Positions 12,486-25,300 of a stretch of 64,000 nt of DNA are shown here, piece by piece. The notes below the pieces were generated by a model. That model saw nothing but the letters and a program-made list of their open reading frames with translations. It was not told where the DNA came from and did not search any database. Positions within the stretch are counted from its first letter, which is position 1. Every line of letters starts with the position of its first letter. The stretch lies in contig NC_135244.1 of the NCBI RefSeq assembly GCF_947623445.1, forward strand, positions 186,001 through 250,000. The letters run 5' to 3'. This stretch comes from Clavelina lepadiformis (lineage: Eukaryota; Chordata; Ascidiacea; Aplousobranchia; Clavelinidae). The position numbers and the translations under genes were made by a program.

Positions 12486-15400
12486 TTTCTAACAAGTTTG
12501 GTTTTTAGAAGTGGTGGCGCCTAGACCCACGCATCTTGTTCTGCCATCTACGGGAATAAGTTTTCATAAAGTTTTGGTAAAATCATCGCACTTATAAAGC
12601 AATCAATACCGAGAAAGGTTTCAATCCGTTTCCCGGTTTTTCTTTATCTTCTTCATTTGTTCAGAAAAAGTTTAACATGAGTTATTGCATTCTGGTTCCG
12701 TCTACTCAAAAAATATTCGCTTAAGGTTCAGTTCCAGGCGCGCGCAATAAAGGTTTTATCTTTTCATGTTTACTAATAAGCACAAGAAACTAAAGTGAGT
12801 CGTGCAAACGATTTCACTGCGTCACCCCTGTGACGAATACGTTTATTTGGTGGTTTCCAGATCAACCGAAATAACATGCGTGGGTTAACTCGTCCAGGGT
12901 TGGAATTGATGGACAACCGTTTCATATGGTAATAATGGTATGTTTATGTCAAACAATCTGATGCAAGATTGCAACAAAAATAGGGTTACGATATTTTCGT
13001 GGCCTACAATCCGGACACTCTTTAGTGCCCACTAGCGGATTTTTAAAATGAGGTATGAACACATTGTCTGTCAATATGACGTCACAGTAGCAATGCTTTG
13101 CCCATCCATTGTATACCGGAGTGGGTTTTTAAACATAGTGTCGTGAATTCACTAGGCTATTGGGCCATCTCTGATTTGACCTCTGGAGATCTCTAGGCTA
13201 GGGTTACTATATTTGATAATGCGCAATCCATAACAAATTTACCTCAGTTGCCTTGACCAACTTTAAAATATTACCAAAGTACGTTACCGCCATTGCTTTT
13301 TTGTGAAAGAAGGATAAACACGAAACAGCGCTGTATTGTCGTTTATGACGTAACAATAAAATTATTACCCGTAACGCAACAAACAATTTAAAAAAATTCT
13401 GGACATTTTAGCATATTTTAGCATTTCCCCCCGGACGCAGTTTGAACACTAAAATTCCGGACATGTCCGGGGAAATGCGGACGTATGGCAAGTTTTGGCA
13501 ACCCTAAACAAAAAGTGCAAAGCGAACGACCTGTGTGGTGGCAATTTTAAGGCGTCATGTTTCCTTCCTTCGCATGCTCAGTGTGAACCACAGGCAAAGT
13601 AAAGACCTGTGCATCTGACATCACTACGAGCCGAACACCTCATGCTTGGGACGTCAATTACCGCGGCTACGATAGGGTGTTGGGCAATTCGAGTAAATGT
13701 CTCTACTTAGTCGCGATAAAGGGAATTGTGACATCAATAACAACCTAATCTTTTTCAAAACGCCAATGCCGCCGTCTTCTGAAGCTTTGCAGCAATTTAG
13801 AAACTGGCGATGTGCCGGTGCAGTGCGGCAACGCAATTGATTTAATGATCTGTGCTATAATTAGATGAGGATTTTACACGAACATCGATGGTTTTTGGAA
13901 GGACGGAAATGAGGACCGGCTTATCTTGAGCAGACTCGTGCGAGCCGGGATATTTAAAATTAAATAAAATTAAATTAAAGGTTCCCAAACAAAAGGTCAG
14001 AAGTAAGAAGGGAAAGTTTTGAAATGCAACAAAATACCGAGAAATCCTTGGAGTTCTGCAAACTGCGATCTTTTAATTTTTGAACTTTTCGGACTAAAAA
14101 TCACTCCTCTACTGATAGGTTGTGTGGGCGAGGACGTTTTGCTCGATTATTTTCAGCCCAAACAAATTCGGTCTCTGCCACAAATAAATTTGCACTCAGT
14201 CACGCTACTTGGCCACGTCACACAGGTTTTCACCGGTTCAAATCGTTTACCAGCGATTAATAGACCGAGTTCATTCCAGTTTGCAAAACCACGAGCATTG
14301 CGGCCCAGACAAAAGGATTGGCAAAAATAATTTCCGTGAACCGGCGTCCACCGCTTGAGCTGGCATCAATTAAGTTTGAAAATGTTCCGAACCATCACAC
14401 CACTCTGATGTGATGAAACCGCGCATAAATTGCACCACGATCTGGCAGGTTGGAGCCTGTTTTCCAAACAAATCACGCAACAATGAGTCATTGTTTTGGA
14501 ACAGTGGCTTTTTGAGTAATCTTAAAAAACTACTCACATTTTACGAGCTTCAAAAACCAGCAACATCTTCTCCATATCACAGCGAAACCAACGACGATGA
14601 ACTTTGTCACGTTCCTCGAGACTGTGACGTCACCGGAGCCGATGGGGCGTAAAGAAAAAAAGCGATTTCTCTGAACCTGTTGTTTTTCAAGTTTTTACTT
14701 CGAGCTAATTATAGTTTCGTTGGACTCGTAAGTAAATTGGTGAAAAACACGGGATTATTTTGAGGCTGCTTCAGACAAAACAAATCATTTCAAAATTGAC
14801 TCACATTTGAGCCTTGCGCTGACTATGGCGAAAATAAATGCAACGATATTGTTGAAAAACGGTTAGAAAAAATAGCTTGGTCAATTATTTTGCAGCAACA
14901 GCCTGCACAATAATTTATGACCAAATAAAGGCCCCGCTGCGAAACCGGTAATTTGTGTCTTGCTTGGTAATTATCAGCGCACAAAATATGCCGGCAAACC
15001 AAAAAAACATGAATTAAAAAGTGGTATTTAAAAACTAATGATAGCTTAAAAAAGTCGTACGCAGACAAATCGCGCGTTCGTCGTCGATTTTGCAATTAAA
15101 TGTCGAGCGGCACCTCTTGCAGCTATGGTCACGTGATCATGCCACTTCTCAACCTGGTCTGGTCACGTTTTGTTGTTTCGAAAAACTCGAGAATGTTTTT
15201 TATCGCGACGATATCAAGGCATGGGACACGTCACATTCGGTGGTAAACAAAACTTTAAAATCGCGCGAAAACAGAAACGTCACTTCCGTTGCCCACTTCG
15301 CTATGTCCTTCGCATTCTGCCAGATTATTAAAGAAAATTTAATAAGAAGCTTATTATGACGTGAAACAACATCACGGGGATTTCCGCGAAACTTTAGGTG

Positions 15401-15927
15401 GAAAATTTTCAAAGTTCCAGCTCCGATTTAAAAATCGCGATTCTTGCGCTTAAAAACCACCAACTCACGGCCGCCCCAGGGCTAACCATCGGCAACGCTC
15501 TTTACCGAAGCCGGTCGTCTATATAAGGCCGCGGCGTTGCTGGGAACATCGACATTCGAAGAGAAATGTTTTGGGCGTGTTTGCGCAATTAAAATGCGCA
15601 GTGGAGAACTGCGCAGAATCGAAGCGCTTTTAATTTCCGACGCGATTACGCCAAAAGTCAATTTATATCTGGGTCTAAGTTTAGGTTTTATTATGAAATA
15701 AAATAAGTTTCATTGAGCAATAAGCCGCGATGTAATAGGAAGCGTCTTTGACCGAACAATGGTCCGCATTATGACGCAACTATGGTTTTATTCCGACAAT
15801 TTTCGTAAATCGGTTACAAAATTCTCAAATTTTTTGATCGACTTCTGAGCTTGTAGTTTTTTTGAAAGTGCTGAGACGTTTAAAAATCAAACTCTGCTTT
15901 AATTAAAATTTAAGGATCTCGATGGTG

Positions 15928-16376
15928 TCACGTGATTTTAATCTCATCGGAATAATCACGTGATCGGCAACAATGCCTTTTTCTCGCGCACGGGTATAAA
16001 TAGAGAGCTGGTTGGTTCATCTGTTCAAAGTTGATAATTTGAGGTAGAATCGTCATATCTTCGGCTTTAATAAGCGGATGACGTATAACAGAAAGGTCGA
16101 GCAGTTTGAGGTGAAGTCACCGGGTTTGCTATGTCCGGATCCGGTCATTTTAATGAATTTACGCCGAGTTGCGGAAGACCACGCCGCCGAGATAAGCTCA
16201 ATATTCACTCAAGCGTAGAGATTTCGATTAATCTCATAACCGGGGAATTTCTATCGGTCTTCGCTGATCAAAATCAACTGATTTTGTCACGTGCGCGTTG
16301 CAATGATCTGGTGTTGACGCAATGCGCGGTTTCGAATTAACTCAACGATTGCGATGTTTTTCAGGAAATCATTGTA
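15928..16376 (+). promoter_or_regulatory. TEP-2 promoter: paired TCACGTGA boxes and TATA box
   Basis: Two palindromic TCACGTGA boxes (15928-15935, 15956-15963) are spaced 28 bp apart. They lie just upstream of TATAAATAG (15995-16003). The boxes match bHLH-Zip sites (USF/TFE class). Transcription should start near 16025-16035. A strong acceptor tttttcag ends at 16364, 12 nt before the ATG, as in TEP-1, so the 5' UTR is probably spliced or trans-spliced. Confidence 0.6.
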
Positions 16377-19300
16377 ATGATGATTAAACTAAGTTTGTTG
16401 GCCGGCCTCCTGGTCATCTTGACTGCGAGAGCCCAGGCGAGCAACGGCCATCCAGCCACGTAAGTTTTGTCGGTATTTTTACGCTGATGTCGGCCTCGTG
16501 CGACCTGAGCAAGTCTATTTCTCATCGCAGGTACCAGGCCAACGTTCCAAAGCACATTCGGCCTGGATTTGACGTGGCCTATGATCTATGGCTCGCCTAT
16601 GACATCCCAGTGCAAGTTCGCTCCATGCTTCACTCAGACGACGACTTGTTCAGCCTGGAATCGGTCGACGTTGTCAGTAAGTATCCATCAACATCTCATA
16701 AATTGCTCAAGTTGACTTAGAAATGCGGTTTTAAGGGAAAAGTGAAATATTTTAAAAGCAAATAATATTTAATTTTTGTTTCAGACAACGGTCACGCGTT
16801 GATAAACCTCGGAAAGGTAATTTCTGATTTTTGTTGTTTGACGAAACGCATGAAATCAAGTTGTGACGCTAGATAAGACTTCATTCGGGAATGACTGCCG
16901 TGAACTTTTCGTTTGAGACCACTTTCGAATAATGAAATGGTAACGGTAGATAAAGGCTTCGATCTTAAATGAACATTTCATGATGAACACTTCCGAACGA
17001 AGCCATTATCTGTCGTTACAATTTCATTTCATGCGCTTATTCAAACAATTACTCTGACGCAGAACTAAACATGTTACTTTTCGTTGAAATGAAAAGTAAA
17101 TCAAGCAGCTTTAAGGTCCTGACGATTCTGACGTAATACGAGTTGTTTCTGACGTAATACGAGCTGAATTGTTTCTTCCAGCTTCCACTCGACTACAGCG
17201 GGAGCACGAAGTTTGTGTTCAACTTCACCGCGTTCGATGCAGAAACCGGAGAAATGCTTCTTGAGAACTCGACCACGATGTTCACTTTCGAGTCGAAAGC
17301 TCTTTCCATTCTGATCCAGACCGACAAAGCGATCTACCAGCCAGGAGAGACGAGTGAGTAATTGCTATGTTTCTGAAAATATTTCACCCAAGTTATTGGT
17401 TGTTGATTATTTTAAGAAAATTATGATGTCATTCTTTTTCATAATAGTCCGCTTCCGAGCTGCTTGTTTGACCCCTGACCTTCGACCCTTGACTGGTGAT
17501 GTGACGTACCAGGTGAAAGACCCAAACGGCAACATTGTGCTCCTGGAGGAAAACATGGTTCTTTCACACGGTGTCGCTGGCGGGCAGCTTGCTTTGAACA
17601 AGGATGCCGAGAACGGAGAGTGGGAAATTTCTTTCATGGCAAAGGTCGGTCATCTTTTGTGACGTAACAATGCGGTTTTAGATTGAGCATTGTTCGAGTG
17701 TTTTTTATGCAGGAATACAAGGAGACCCTCCTAGTGACTGTTCGTTTCTACAAACTTCCAAAATTTGAGGTCACCCTCACCGCCCCTTCCTACATCCATC
17801 CTGGCTCCGTGGGCTTCACCGTTACCATGGACGCAAAGTAAGCGTTTTGCTTTATTACGTCATAGACGGTTTGCTTGACTAACCGTGAACACTTCATAAT
17901 ATTGCAGATACACTTTCGGGCAGCCTGTCAAGGGAAGCGCCACGCTTTTGATTGAGATGCAGCCCAGGTATGGCCGCGCTTTCAACCCAAGTTCAATATC
18001 GAAGACTTACAGGGTAAGTTGCATGAGTGCAAGGAAAGTGTATTATAATGAATGAGAGTTAGACCGTCATTTGCTCTCGCAGAAGTTTGATGGCTCTGTT
18101 CGAGAGTTCATCACCATGGAGGAGATCATGGGCGACCTTGGATGGGACGGCGAATCGGAGATGAACATTGAAGTCACTGGTCACGTGACTGAGAGATTCA
18201 CAGACATCATATTTAACGACACGGCAACAATCAACGTGGAACGAACAAACATCAAAGTTGAAAATTTGTACAAGCCAGATACCATCAAGCCAGGCCTGCT
18301 CTACACAGCTTATGTGAGTAGCAGCATCACAAGTGACTGCACATTTCTCATTTGGGATTCAACACTTTTTACGTTTAGGTGCAAGTCACAGAACAAGACG
18401 GGAAGCCCCTAACCGAGGAAGACCGCCTCAATAACCATCTCATAGTTGAAGTGGAGTACAGGTAACTTAGATTTAATTGCTTTAGATTTCTATTCAAGCA
18501 AATTATTTCTTGCACTTTGAAAGCTGGACCCTTCTTGAAGAATCTGTCAGGTCATTCCTTTCCATGTTCAACAGATATCCCTTCAGGTCGATTGTTCCGC
18601 GCCCGATAGACTCAGCTTTGCCGGATGGAAGATCATTGTTTCCGCAGCCACGTCAGTCAGAACGTGAGACTTTGGTTTACAAAATCCCTCCAAACGGCAT
18701 CGTCGTCGTCAGCTTAACTTCCAAGCCTGACAAGTTTTCGACCGTTTCGTTCAGGGTAAGATCCGCGCAGAAGTAGATGAATGACGCGCATTCTAGTTTC
18801 ATTGTGTCTCGTTGCAGCCTTACACGAACGCCACAGAAAAGTATGGCCGTTATTCCAACCAATGGGAAGCCAATCGAGCGGAGTCGCCATCTGATTCGTT
18901 CGTTCAAATTATGACCGATGACAGCAACGTTGCTCCTGGAGACATGGCTGATCTCACAATTAAGACAACAGAAGCTGTTTCTCACCTCAAGATCATGGTT
19001 GGTGGTTCTGCCCCTTAACTACGTCATTCAATGAAATATCGTCAACGATGTTGTTACGTCACCCGCAGGTCATTGCCCGTGGAACGATTCTGTCGCAAGC
19101 GATGTACACAACTCAGTCTGGTTTGCCGGAGAAGGATCACAGCTACCAGCTCCGGATCACAGAGGAGATGATGCCGAGCGTCAACTTCCTCGTCTCTCAC
19201 ATCCGGAGCGACGGAGAGATCGTGGCAGATTACCTCACTTTGACCGTCTCTCTCTCGCTGGAGAATCAGGTAAAATATCCTCAATTTTCCTGCTATTTTA

Positions 19301-22300
19301 TTGGTTCCCACATCTTCTGCCAAATCCTCCAACAATTCATCTCCATCACCAGGTCACCATGAGCAGCTCGGCCATGACCGTCGATGCAGGCGATGACGTC
19401 AGCATCCGAGTACAAACGTCATCTCAAGGATCCTACGTCGGATTGAGAGCGATCGACCAAAGCGTTCTACTCCTCAAATCAGGAAATGACATCACAAAAG
19501 AGAGGGTGAGTAAGTTGTTACGTCACAATGCACAATTACCTGTACTGTGTTTTTATCACAAATTGTGGTGTCAGGTGAGGGATGACTTGAACGAATACTC
19601 GGTGTCTGATGACTCTTTCTACGGAGGAGGAGGAATCTTCCGGTGGTGGTTCCCCAGACCCTCTGGCGCCAAAGACGCCAAACTCGTCTTCGAGGTTAGT
19701 ACTATGATGACGTCATCACTTTACCTCACTATGTGGAAGTTTTCAATGACGTCAGTTGAAACGAAAGAAATGACGCTGGAATGTGTTTCAGGGAGCCGGC
19801 ATTATTGCGTTGACAGACGGACTGATCTTCCAATCGGAACCAGACTGTGAGTTACTTTTTCGATGATTGATTTAAATAATGTCAATGAGTAATTTTAGAT
19901 GTTCAAGTTTTGTTGATAATGTTGGAGGCTTGTATGGGAAGATATTAGTTTAACATATCAAATAAGCTGTTTTTTATAAGTCAATAGAAATATTCTCTAC
20001 CAGTAATTTTCTACCCAAATACTCTTAAGCGTTAAAGAAAGGCTCCATAATATATTAAACCAAGAAAAGTGAATTCTTTTAAAAAAATGAAGTTAGTCCT
20101 TTTCCGTCTTGAACTTATCGCAAACATTCATGTCTCGGTTTCTTTTTAGTCCAATTACGACCAATAGAGTTTCGACCAATACTTCTACCAGTGTTTTTAA
20201 ACGGTGCCGAGCCGTTAGCCCCCCATTTCGCTGTTGACGTCACTCAGCCTGCCCCCCCGCCCGCTCCCACCCCCACCCCCACTAAGACTCGAACATTTTT
20301 CCCAGAAACCTGGATATGGGATGACAGCGTTACCGGGTTAGACAAAGGCTTTTATTGTTCGGTCAAGAGCTTGCCTCACAATTGTGGGATGTTCTCATAA
20401 ATTGTTGCTTTTTCTTTAGAAATAGCTTTTTATGCTCTGCTTAGATTTTCGGCGCTCTGCTTATCCTTATATGATATGTTGGTATCGCGTTGTGCGAAGC
20501 GGGACTCCATCGAAAGATCAATATCAAACTTTTTATAAGGGAATAAGAATTAAGATCCATCTTTTTAAAATATAGAGAAAAACGTTGTTGAATACCAAGC
20601 TTAGCACTAATCGTGACGGTTTCATAGCTATAGACCCCCCCCCCCCCCCCCGGGTTTTGAAGATATCTCCGATCCAATCCTGTGAGATGGTTGCATTGAT
20701 TTTTACCGAAATTACAATCGTTTGTCTTAAGACTAGTCTCTCCATAGTTTCAGGCCACGTCATGCTGAAGTGCAAAGACTCTTTCAATATGAAGTTTAAA
20801 AACGACGTATCTTGATATATCTCGGTAACGCATTAGATTTTCTCTTTTATTTAGTCGGCCCTTTTCCACTCTTCTTTCAACGTGGGGTGAATGGTGCGGC
20901 AGAGAGACTGCCCGTTGCTTTTAGCGCCACTTCGGTGCAGGCCCCCACCCCCACAAGGACTCGAACATTTTTCCCAGAAACCTGGATTTGGGATGACAGC
21001 GTTACCGGGTTAGACAAAGGCTTTTATTGTTCGGTCATCAGCTTGCCTCACAATTCTGGAATGTTCTCATAAATCGTTGCTTGATCTAACATTAACCCTT
21101 AACATTCTTGGTTGAAACTTATTCTTTAGTTCTTCACTTGACTGACCAAGCGCATGATTGATTAAAATGATTTATAAGAGCAGAGTGAAATCTGGTCTCT
21201 GTGCAGTTTTATTTTGTGTCGAATGTCACCAAACTAGTTTTTGTGTTTTGAAGCTGCAAAGTTTTTAAGCTACCTGTGACATCACAAAACTTGTTTTGAC
21301 ACGTCGATCTTTTTCCAGTCAAACGTTTCGAAGTAATTTTGAAGAATCCCGCTGAAAAAGGGCGACCACTTGTGGCTTTCCAGTGCAGCATTAAAATTGA
21401 AACTTTGTTCGGCTTTGTCCTCATAGATGAGTATTTTGACATGGGTTATTTGGTCCATATTTATGAAGACTAAGGGTTTGAGGTTGCCGCTCTATCAGTC
21501 GATGAATCCAGGGCGGCCGCCTCTACAAAAGGTTGGCTCCAGGTGCCGAAACCTCGATCATTTTTTCCCGAAACCTGGTTATGGGAAACCGCCATATCAG
21601 AGTAATTCATTATATCAGGACGTGACGTTTTCATCATAAAAGCATTTATGCGAGTAACAAAGGATGTCTGGCATGGCAACGACTTATTTGTTTTGTTTCC
21701 AGTTTTTATAATTTTATTCGCGATTAGCATCAACGTCGCCTTTGTTTCCTCAAAAATTATTTTTTAATTTGACGGGCATCGTGCCTGTAGACAACAACGG
21801 CATGACGTATGACAAACTTTTCAACTTGACATTTACTCCGAGCGGAAATTTAACGCAGATTTGCCATGAATTAACTTCCCTCTTCGTCTGGTACAACTTG
21901 TCGTTTTAGCTCGAAAAAACTCGTTATTTTTATGACATTTTGTCTTCATTGGGACGCTGCGTAAAACATTTGTTCAAATCAAATAAGTCACTTCTGATAG
22001 TTTGTTTTCAACCAATTATACCGGTCTTTTAGTTTGCGGGTAAAATTTGTTATTTTGGCTCCAGTTACTTAAGCAATTAGCCGCTTTACTTCCGGGATTG
22101 GGATTTACTTTGAAAATGTCCTTGTGCAGTTGATTACTTTTCCGAGATTGCATTTGGCGCGGTCGACGAAGCACAAGAAAATCGAATCGTGGGTTCCACT
22201 GGTGGGGCATCCCCTAGAGTGCGATCATTTTTTCCAGAGACATGGATCTGGGATGAAGATATAACTGGGTATCAAACCTAAACTACGTTTGGTGATTTTT

Positions 22301-25300
22301 ACCATTGTGATGGGGTTTGTCGTTTTGGTGGTTTTCCTTGCATGGGGTTGAAAGAAATTCTTTGCGATTTGAGCATAAAGCGATCCGCCGAAGCGTGCGA
22401 CTGCCATTGACGCCCAACATGCGAGACTGACCAGCTAATCATCTCATGACGTAACTTCCATCATGGATCTGATTAAAAATAACGCGAATATCAACACGTG
22501 TAACATAACGCGTACGAATGATGACGCTCACCGTTCTGCGAATAGATCTTCTGCGTCTGCGAGTGTTTCAAGACAAAATAAACCGCACTATCTATTGCAG
22601 TTCAAGACATTCGTTACAAGGAGAATGTCGTAGCCGCCGTAGACTTCCAAGATAAGTCATCTTCTACTGATGCGCCATCGCCAAGTGTCAGATCATTTTT
22701 CCCTGAAACTTGGATTTGGGATGATAAGTTAACCGGGTAACGACAACTTTAAACCAATTTTACGAACAAAAAAACGAATGTGAGGTTTTAAACGTCCAGC
22801 ACACAATTATCACAACATTTCAGTCCGTTTGCTTTTTATTTCAAGCTTTTTACAGTTACACCTAAAAATAGCTTTTCTCCTGCTCTGTTTCGCTGCTTCC
22901 ACCTTATGTGGCCTCAGTGCATGTTTCCTTGCAACTTTCCTGCGCGAGTAGAAGTCGCATGCTCTCGAGTTATATATCAGGCTCTGGTTCGTTTCACGGC
23001 CCAAGTTTCAAGATTTCAAAGCAAATCGCCCATAAATATAAGTGAATGCATGATTTTGCATGGAGGATGGCTCAGGTCTCACTTCTTTCTGTTCGTTACA
23101 AAGCGCACTATCTGCATGTCATTTCATAACTATGCGCTTATGATTAAACAATCTTGTATCAGTGAGAAATAATTGAGATTTATGACGTCAGGGCTGATGG
23201 ATCCGCAACATTCGACACAAAAGCACCAGACACGATCACGTCATGGGTGCTCAGCGCATTTTCAATCTCGGATGAACATGGACTTGGTGTTGCCGACACT
23301 TCCAAGGTCAGGATCAATCCAACTGGGCTTAACGTCGTCCCCATAAAAGGCAAAGTTGTTTAATTAACATACATTTTGTAGATCACCGTTTTCCGACAAT
23401 TCTTTGTTTCTCTCAACCTCCCTGTGAAGGTCACTCGCGGGGAGATTATGATTGTCCAGGCGATTGTCTTTAACTATCAAGATAGTGACGTCACAGTAAG
23501 CAACAAACAGCTCGTTTTATTTGACCGCGTAAATGCTTCGACGTCACTCATTGTTTATATCCAGGCGAGATTGACTCTTACTCTCGATGAGGGGCTTACC
23601 CTTATTCGGCCCGGGGACGACCCAGAAGCGGCTGGACCTGTGAGGACTCTCGACATTCCGCGGCAAGGATCCGTCTCTGTCAAGTTCCCAGTGAGGAGCA
23701 CAGCTCTGGGAGAGCTCGGAATCACAGCTCAAGCAGTGACTGACCTCGTTGGAGATGCGCTCACACGAACAGTCTACGTCAGAGTAAGTAATTATTATGT
23801 CACAGCCATACTTTGTTATTATCACAGCAGACTCTTGACAGTTGATAACTTTTTCCGTGATGAAACTCGAAGTGTTTGACGGTTGCAGCCTGGAGGTATT
23901 GAGCAATGCTACTCCGCGTCCGCTCTCTTCAACCGCGAGTCAGACAGAGAAGAAACGACCAGAGAAGAACTCGAGATAAAATTGCCATCAGGGATTGTCC
24001 CTGAGTCAGGAAAAGTGACATTATATGTCTATGGTGAGTGGCATTAAGCGATAAAAACTTGCGATGTTATTCCTGCGCAGAAGGTTTAACAATGCGTTGA
24101 TGCAGGCGACATCCTCGGCGGGACGATGAACAACTTGGGTCGACTTCTCAAGATGCCGAGTGGATGTGGCGAGCAGAACATGTTGGGATTCGCTCCCGAT
24201 GTTTTCGTAACTCTCTACCTGGAACGAGCTGGAACGCTGGACGCTGAAACGCAAAGAAAAGCGTTCCAGCATTTCCAGACCGGATACATGAATCAACTGA
24301 AGTAAATCGAGATCGGATTGAAAACATGTTGTTTAACTACAGGACAAAATTTACTCAACTTCCCCCATTTTTCCTCAGGTACATGCTCAGTGACGGTTCC
24401 TACAGCGCCTTTGGTGCAAGAGACAAGGTCGGCAGCACCTGGTTGACTGCATTTGTTGCGAAATGTTTTATTTTTGCTCGAGAATTACGACCGACTTTGG
24501 TTGAAACGCGCATCGTCGACAAAGCCCTTGAATTTCTCGTCGCCCTGCAATCCGCTGACGGCTCTTTCATGGAGCGAGGACGCGTCATTCACTCAACGAT
24601 GCAAGTGAGTCCCACGCAAGGATGTTATTTACTGGAATATCAAACAGTTTTTATTCTTCTGCTTTTTACCTAGGGAGGAGTTGACAGCAACATCACAATG
24701 ACGGCCTACGTGCTCATCACCCTTCGGGAAACACCTTACCCAATCAAGAACAAGGTAGTTATCGTTACATTGCTACTTGTGCTCGGAGTTGTTTAGTTTG
24801 AAACATTTTGTGAAATGTTTTTGCGAAGAAAATCGAACAAGCCGCTGCTAAAGCCCGAGCTTATCTCGAGAACAACCTTAGCATGGTGATGGACAACAAG
24901 TACGCCCTCGCCCTGGTCACTTACGCGCTCCACGTGTCGGAGAGTGACCGTGCAGGTGCAGCCCTCACAGCGCTCGAGGCAGTCGCGACAACGACTGGTA
25001 GGTTTGCTCATAGACGGATGGACTTGTTGAGTAGATAAGGTGCATGTTTTGTGACGTATAACTTTCTAGGCGGTCTCACTTACTGGACGGAATCAAGTCG
25101 AGATGCGTCGATGTACCGCGATGATTGGCGTCCCCCCTACCGCAAGCCACCAAGCAACGACATTGAGATGACCGCCTATGCCTTGCTCACTTACGTCAGG
25201 AGAGAAGACCTAGGATCGGCGGCTCCGGTCATGAAGTGGATCACATCGAAACAAAACGAGCTCGGAGGCTATTCATCCACCCAGGTACGCTCTCCTGTGT

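Larger units (their letters stand above)
11027..15927. other. Intergenic region between LRRC45 and TEP-2
   Basis: It contains a diverged interspersed repeat (11288-11590) and one small ORF (12192-12485). A TATATAAGG box at 15520-15528 and a TCACGTGA E-box at 15129-15136 may belong to an alternative or unannotated promoter. I found no multi-exon gene here. Confidence 0.5.

Noticed and set aside
16131..16340. 69-codon ORF upstream of TEP-2
   Set aside because: It lies in the 5' UTR/first-intron zone between TATA box and acceptor, and has no family likeness.
20191..20400. Stand-alone 69-codon ORF (and a similar one near 20812-21072) as separate genes
   Set aside because: They are bait exons 16A/16B read past their donors; splice sites and phase show they belong to TEP-2.
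22740..23190. A sixth bait exon before exon 17
   Set aside because: No FPETW-like text and no acceptor/donor pair of the right phase in this stretch; the same holds for 21605-22125.
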